Shown: positions 60,386-64,000 of the stretch, piece by piece
Layout: each line of letters opens with the position of its first letter
How positions within the stretch are numbered: the stretch's first letter is position 1
Source: an uncultured Lachnospiraceae bacterium
GTDB taxonomy: Bacteria > Bacillota > Clostridia > Lachnospirales > Lachnospiraceae
DNA: 64,000 nucleotides
NCBI GenBank assembly: GCA_947173495.1
Contig: CAMWFQ010000007.1
Span: 124,001-188,000, forward strand
Direction: 5' to 3'
The notes under the pieces: generated by a model
What the model saw: the letters and a program-made list of their open reading frames with translations, nothing else
Told to the model about the DNA's origin: nothing
Database searches by the model: none
Program-made: the position numbers and the translations under genes

Positions 60386-61951
60386 TTAATCCCGCCGCAC
60401 GGCTGCGCCATCAATTCCGTAGAAGCGTGACAATCCCCTGTTTTCCCAGTCTTCGGAATCCTCCTTGATATCCGAAAAATACAAAAGGATCGGCTGTGCC
60501 GGCAAAGGCTCCACCTCTATCACGCCTTCCGCGCCGCTCCTGTAAAGCTCCATGCGGTTTTGCAGCGCTTCTCCGTAAGCCTGCGCACTTCCGTTTGTCA
60601 GATCTTCCAGCGCTGACGAAAAGGTAAAATAATGGGGTTCCGGCACTACCATAAGCGCTGATCCGAATATCAGAAAGAGCAGACACCCCAGAATACACCA
60701 GCTGCTCTCCACAGAAAACGCCTTCTCTTCTCTTTCGGTCTTTCTCCGGCCCTCCGACAGCTTCCTCGCCCATCCTGTTACATAACCCACGCATAAGGCC
60801 AGAATCAGGACATACATCAGATAAATCAGTGCCTGGATTCTGCCGGCTTCCATATTGCCCACCGCAAACAGAGGAGGGGTTGCCATGGCTGACACCAGGC
60901 AGAAGCCGAATCCAACCGCCACAAGAGGATAGGGGAATCGAAAGGTAATCTTCTCTGCCATATGCCAGAACAGCGGAACCAGCAGGACCATAATCAGAAC
61001 CACCGGCCACGTGGTCCACTGGCTCACCGCACGGTCCAGGCACTCATAAAAGGAGACAAGTACTGCTTTAACCGGATTCATACCGCTTGCATCCTCCGCT
61101 CTCACCCAGTTCCCGGGAGCCGCCACATTCAGGAGAAAGCCCAGATAAAAAACGATTATGGGGATCCAGACCGGATTTCTCCTGCTTTCTTTACGGTACA
61201 CCATAACGACCGTTACCGCCAGGAGAACCACCGCCACATTGAGCGCCGTCATCTGGTTGCCGCCGCCTGTGAAAAATCCAAGGACAGAAGCCGCCGTCAG
61301 ATCCCATATCCGCTTTCTGTCCGTATCATAAGCAGAAGAAACTAATAAACCAAAGAAAAACAGCGACATGCTGTGCACAAAAATATAGTTTGCCGCACCG
61401 CTGTACCAGTAAAAAGCCTCCACTCTTCCCACCGGGCACATGCACTGAATGCTGGCAAACAATACCAGCATGGAGATACTGTGGCTTATATATTTATCCG
61501 CGCCAAATGCCTTGACAAAAATTCCGTGAAACAGGTACATTGTGGAAAAGCTCAACATTCCCAGCATAATCCAGGTAGTCAGCACGTACCACCTTTCTCC
61601 GAACGTGCTGGGCGGAACTGCCATCAGGAAATTGGAGGTGAAATACCCCATCCAGTGGAGCCAGTCCTTTGCCGCATTCAAAATGCCCTGCCAGAGCACT
61701 GCAAAGATATTATGAGACGCTGCCCACGTCTGGCGGCAGCTGCTTCCGATCGAATAATCATCCGCACTGGGATAATTATACCAGGCAATCCAGAGCAGCG
61801 GAATCAGACTGAGCACATACAGTATGGTCAGAGCAATGGCAAGTCTCTTCGGCGTTACCGTCCTTTGCAGCCTTTTACCAACCGTTTCTTTTATTCTGTT
61901 CCATTTATTCTGATTTTCATTTTCTTTTTGCTGTTCGGCAGAGAATTTCAT
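60386..61951 (-). CDS. DUF6056-like polytopic membrane protein
   Basis: The 521-residue protein has a charged N-terminal segment (1-35) and about 11 membrane helices. The loop WYNYPSADDYSIGSSC carries two Asp residues where GT-C enzymes place catalytic carboxylates, matching DUF6056 of clostridial surface-polysaccharide loci. A short soluble tail (EPLPAQPILLYFSDIKEDS) ends it. I use the ATG at 61951, 22 nt after the DegT stop; the ATG at 61987 overlaps that gene and has no site. A GT-C transferase role is inferred, not proven. Confidence 0.8.
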   Translation of the reverse strand: MKFSAEQQKENENQNKWNRIKETVGKRLQRTVTPKRLAIALTILYVLSLIPLLWIAWYNYPSADDYSIGSSCRQTWAASHNIFAVLWQGILNAAKDWLHWMGYFTSNFLMAVPPSTFGERWYVLTTWIMLGMLSFSTMYLFHGIFVKAFGADKYISHSISMLVLFASIQCMCPVGRVEAFYWYSGAANYIFVHSMSLFFFGLLVSSAYDTDRKRIWDLTAASVLGFFTGGGNQMTALNVAVVLLAVTVVMVYRKESRRNPVWIPIIVFYLGFLLNVAAPGNWVRAEDASGMNPVKAVLVSFYECLDRAVSQWTTWPVVLIMVLLVPLFWHMAEKITFRFPYPLVAVGFGFCLVSAMATPPLFAVGNMEAGRIQALIYLMYVLILALCVGYVTGWARKLSEGRRKTEREEKAFSVESSWCILGCLLFLIFGSALMVVPEPHYFTFSSALEDLTNGSAQAYGEALQNRMELYRSGAEGVIEVEPLPAQPILLYFSDIKEDSEDWENRGLSRFYGIDGAAVRRD

Positions 61952-61973
61952 GTCTCTGATCCCTTCCTTCACC

Positions 61974-63068
61974 TTATCGGTAGCCATTGCAGGCTTCGAT
62001 CACCATCTCCGCCTCCTCATCCGTCATTTCCGGAAAAAGGGGCAGCGTCACACAGTGAGAAGCCAGATATTCCGCATTCGGGCAGTCCCCTTCCTGATAT
62101 CCTAGATTCTTATAGGCTTTCTGCAAATGGCAGGGTACCGGATAATGCCGGTTGCACTCCATCCCCTTCTCATCCATATACGCAATGAAATCCTTCGGGT
62201 CCTCCACAGTAATCACAAACAAATGGAACACCGGATCCGTATTCTCGGGGTGTGCCTGCATGGTGAGAAGCGGATTGATAATTTCCCTCAGATACCGTCT
62301 GCCGATCTCTCTCCGTCTTGCTGTCCATTCAGGCAGGTATTTCAGGCTGACGCTTAAAACAGCGCCCTGCAGCCCCTCCAGACGGTAATTGTAGCCCACC
62401 ACATCATGATAATAGCGCACCTGACAGCCCTGATTCTTCAGGGTCGTAATAGCGTCATAATATTCCTTTTTAAAACAGGTGACACTTCCCCCTTCTCCGA
62501 AAGCATAAAGATTTTTTCCGGGATAGAAGCTGAAGCACCCCAGCTCGCCCAGACTGCCTGCCAGTTTTCCCTCATACCCCGCTCCATGCGCCTGGGCGCA
62601 GTCCTCCACCACATAGAGCCCGTGGCGGTCTGCAATTTCTTTTACTCTGTTAAATTCAAAAGGCTGGCCGTACAGATGCACGCCCAGAATGGCTTTGGTT
62701 TTCCCTGTTATTTTCTCTTCGATCTTATCCGGATCAATCTCCCAGGTATCCGCCGTACAATCCACAAACACCGGTACCGCTCCTGTGTAAGTTACCCCCC
62801 AGGCCGTCGCTATATAGGTATTGGCAGGAACAATCACCTCATCTCCCTCGCCGATCCCTAATGCAAGCATCGCGCAGTGAAGCGCGGAAGTTCCGTTATT
62901 CACACCCGCTGCGTACGGTACGTTACAAAACTGCGCAAATTCTCTGTCAAACCGGTCTGCAAATTTTCCCCCTGAAAAAGCGGTCTCCTCGCAGACAGCT
63001 TCGATGGCTTCCAGATACTCCTTTTTATGCTTTTGATAATCTCTTGTCAGATCGATTCTCTTTAACAT
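61974..63068 (-). CDS. DegT/DnrJ/EryC1-type sugar aminotransferase
   Basis: This 364-residue PLP enzyme has NNGTSALHCAML, the aromatic VPANTYIATA, VVEDCAQAHGA (Asp156, Gln159 contacting the cofactor) and FSFYPGKNLYAFGEGG with Lys185 as the Schiff-base lysine. Members place an amino group on nucleotide-activated keto-sugars, usually at C-3 or C-4. The RfbB product dTDP-4-keto-6-deoxyglucose in the same window is one candidate precursor. The ATG follows GGAGTGAGAG and overlaps the end of the GT2 gene by 7 bp. An amino-sugar in the glycan, or in its decoration, is suggested. Confidence 0.94.
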   Translation of the reverse strand: MLKRIDLTRDYQKHKKEYLEAIEAVCEETAFSGGKFADRFDREFAQFCNVPYAAGVNNGTSALHCAMLALGIGEGDEVIVPANTYIATAWGVTYTGAVPVFVDCTADTWEIDPDKIEEKITGKTKAILGVHLYGQPFEFNRVKEIADRHGLYVVEDCAQAHGAGYEGKLAGSLGELGCFSFYPGKNLYAFGEGGSVTCFKKEYYDAITTLKNQGCQVRYYHDVVGYNYRLEGLQGAVLSVSLKYLPEWTARRREIGRRYLREIINPLLTMQAHPENTDPVFHLFVITVEDPKDFIAYMDEKGMECNRHYPVPCHLQKAYKNLGYQEGDCPNAEYLASHCVTLPLFPEMTDEEAEMVIEACNGYR

Positions 63069-63889
63069 CTCTCACTCCGTTTCTGCGCTGTATCCTGCGC
63101 ACGCCTTCCCCTGTTTCCGCACTGTCCTGCTGTTGCCGCGGCTCTTTTTGCTGCCCGCTCTTCCGCCCGGAAGGTGCGGTATAACCGGCAGATCCGTACC
63201 AGATAATTTCTGACCGTCTTTCCCACATTGACGGTGGTATTGTAATCTTCCTGCCATCTTACGGGCATATCATAGATCACCACGCCCATACGCTCCGCCC
63301 GCAGAAGAAATTCTATGGTATAAAACCAGCCGTTATCATTGCCGCATACACTGACCAGCCTCTCCGCCGTCTCCTTCCGGAGAAACGTAAAACCACAGAC
63401 TGCGTCGGTTGCCCTCATATGGAAAAACATCTTTAACAGGAACACCAGTCCCATGGATGTGATCTTACGATACCACTTTCTTCCGGTTGTGCGGGACTTT
63501 TTGCTGAAACGGCTTCCGTTTACATACGCCAGCCTGGGATGCTTTTGGAACATTTTAATCGTATGCCCCAGATACCGGATATCCGTAGACAGATCAATAT
63601 CCATATAGCCTACCAGCGCACACTCATTTAATTCAATCCCTTTCCGAAACGCCACCCCCACGCCCCGCTCTCCCACACGGACATAGGTCACTTCCGGATA
63701 CTTCCCGGCCAGCGCCTTTCCGATTTCCGGAGTCTCGTCCTCCGAACCGTTATCCAGGATCGTAAGCTGATAAGGGATGGTTACATTTTCCCTCAGATAT
63801 GCCATGGTCCTGTCGATCCCGCTTTGCAGCCGGAGCCGCTCATTTAAAACCGGGAACAGCAGATTGATCGATAATTCTTCTTCTCTCAT
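63062..63889 (-). CDS. GT2 polyprenyl-phosphate sugar synthase-like
   Basis: This 275-residue GT2 enzyme opens with SINLLFPVLNERLRLQSGI, then LDNGSEDETPEIG, GVGVAFRKGI and the metal-binding YMDIDLSTDI; DAVCGFTFL and GWFYTIEFLLRAERMG complete the dolichyl-phosphate glucosyltransferase-like pattern. The last 40 residues are an Arg/Ala/Gln-rich tail coded over the leader of the next gene. The ATG at 63889 overlaps the stop of the partial gene upstream (TGATG) and has AAGGTGG ahead. It probably charges a polyprenyl phosphate with a sugar for the GT-C enzymes. Confidence 0.87.
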   Translation of the reverse strand: MREEELSINLLFPVLNERLRLQSGIDRTMAYLRENVTIPYQLTILDNGSEDETPEIGKALAGKYPEVTYVRVGERGVGVAFRKGIELNECALVGYMDIDLSTDIRYLGHTIKMFQKHPRLAYVNGSRFSKKSRTTGRKWYRKITSMGLVFLLKMFFHMRATDAVCGFTFLRKETAERLVSVCGNDNGWFYTIEFLLRAERMGVVIYDMPVRWQEDYNTTVNVGKTVRNYLVRICRLYRTFRAEERAAKRAAATAGQCGNRGRRAQDTAQKRSERC

Positions 63890-64000
63890 CACTTTACCAC
63901 CTTTTCTATGTCTGAGACCAGATATCTTTGCTGCTTAAAAATCAGATTCAGCATCACCGATAAATACTTTAATATGATCGTAAGAAGGGCAAACACTCCC
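63889..64000 (-). CDS. 3' end of a small membrane protein gene (partial)
   Basis: Reading the minus strand from the window edge gives 36 complete codons in frame (beginning GVFALLTIILKYLSVML and ending DIEKVVK) and a TGA that overlaps the next start by one base. The first 20 residues look like a membrane helix and the end is a charged cytosolic tail. Small membrane proteins such as DUF2304 or GtrA-like flippases are often coded next to such GT2 genes, but the fragment is too short to decide. Confidence 0.5.
   Translation of the reverse strand, partial: GVFALLTIILKYLSVMLNLIFKQQRYLVSDIEKVVK

Overview
The window looks like the chromosome of a spore-forming, Gram-positive member of the Clostridia, most likely Lachnospiraceae. 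This rests on clostridial-type SPOCS/LysM, PrcB, LCP and GH25 proteins, strong AGGAGG-type ribosome binding sites, moderate GC, and a dense set of DUF6020/DUF6056/DUF6077-type membrane proteins. No rRNA, tRNA, CRISPR array, transposase or phage gene was seen. Nearly all genes lie on the minus strand; the exceptions are the left-edge pair, a zinc-ribbon protein (30636), an SGNH-like protein (31907) and a flavoprotein (39723).

Layout. (1) 1-7710: a small unknown protein, a SPOCS/LysM spore-coat-type protein, pyrimidine genes pyrC-pyrK-pyrD, a PrcB-like lipoprotein and an HtrA protease. (2) 7849-16091: glycosyltransferases (GTs), an LCP ligase, a WbaP/EpsE-type initiating phosphoglycosyltransferase with its own promoter, and a phosphoglucomutase. 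(3) 16145-30403: one apparent long transcription unit, with a promoter at 30375-30403, encoding a GH25 wall hydrolase with an acidic repeat tail, rfbB-rfbA-rfbC (dTDP-sugar), a Wzm/Wzt-type ABC exporter with a carbohydrate-binding tail, a WbdD-like methyltransferase-kinase fusion and two giant two-domain GT2 enzymes. (4) 30636-41344: a small Zn-ribbon protein, an ArnE/ArnF-like SMR pair, an SGNH-like protein, a first MBOAT + SGNH acylation pair, membrane GT-C-like proteins and a flavoprotein. (5) 41348-50900: a discrete eight-gene operon bounded by a good promoter and a 21-bp bidirectional terminator: DUF6020 - GT-C-like - VTC - DUF4956 - CotH - VTC - DUF4956 - radical SAM. (6) 50955-64000: a second MBOAT + SGNH pair, a GH35 beta-galactosidase, further GT-C-like proteins, a second flavoprotein, two polyprenyl-phosphate-sugar-synthase-like GT2 enzymes and a DegT aminotransferase, running off the right edge.

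Inferred working model. A lipid-linked glycan is started by the WbaP-like enzyme, elongated in the cytosol by the GT2 enzymes using dTDP-sugars, capped by the WbdD-like fusion, recognised by the Wzt tail and exported by Wzm/Wzt. Outside, GT-C enzymes fed by polyprenyl-phosphate sugars (DPM-like GTs plus the ArnE/F-like flippase) add side groups, the two MBOAT/SGNH pairs O-acylate, and the LCP protein attaches the polymer to peptidoglycan. The duplicated VTC-DUF4956 pairs around a membrane-anchored CotH kinase are the least understood part and the best candidate for a new system. Family assignments come from recognisable motifs; the pathway as a whole is inference.
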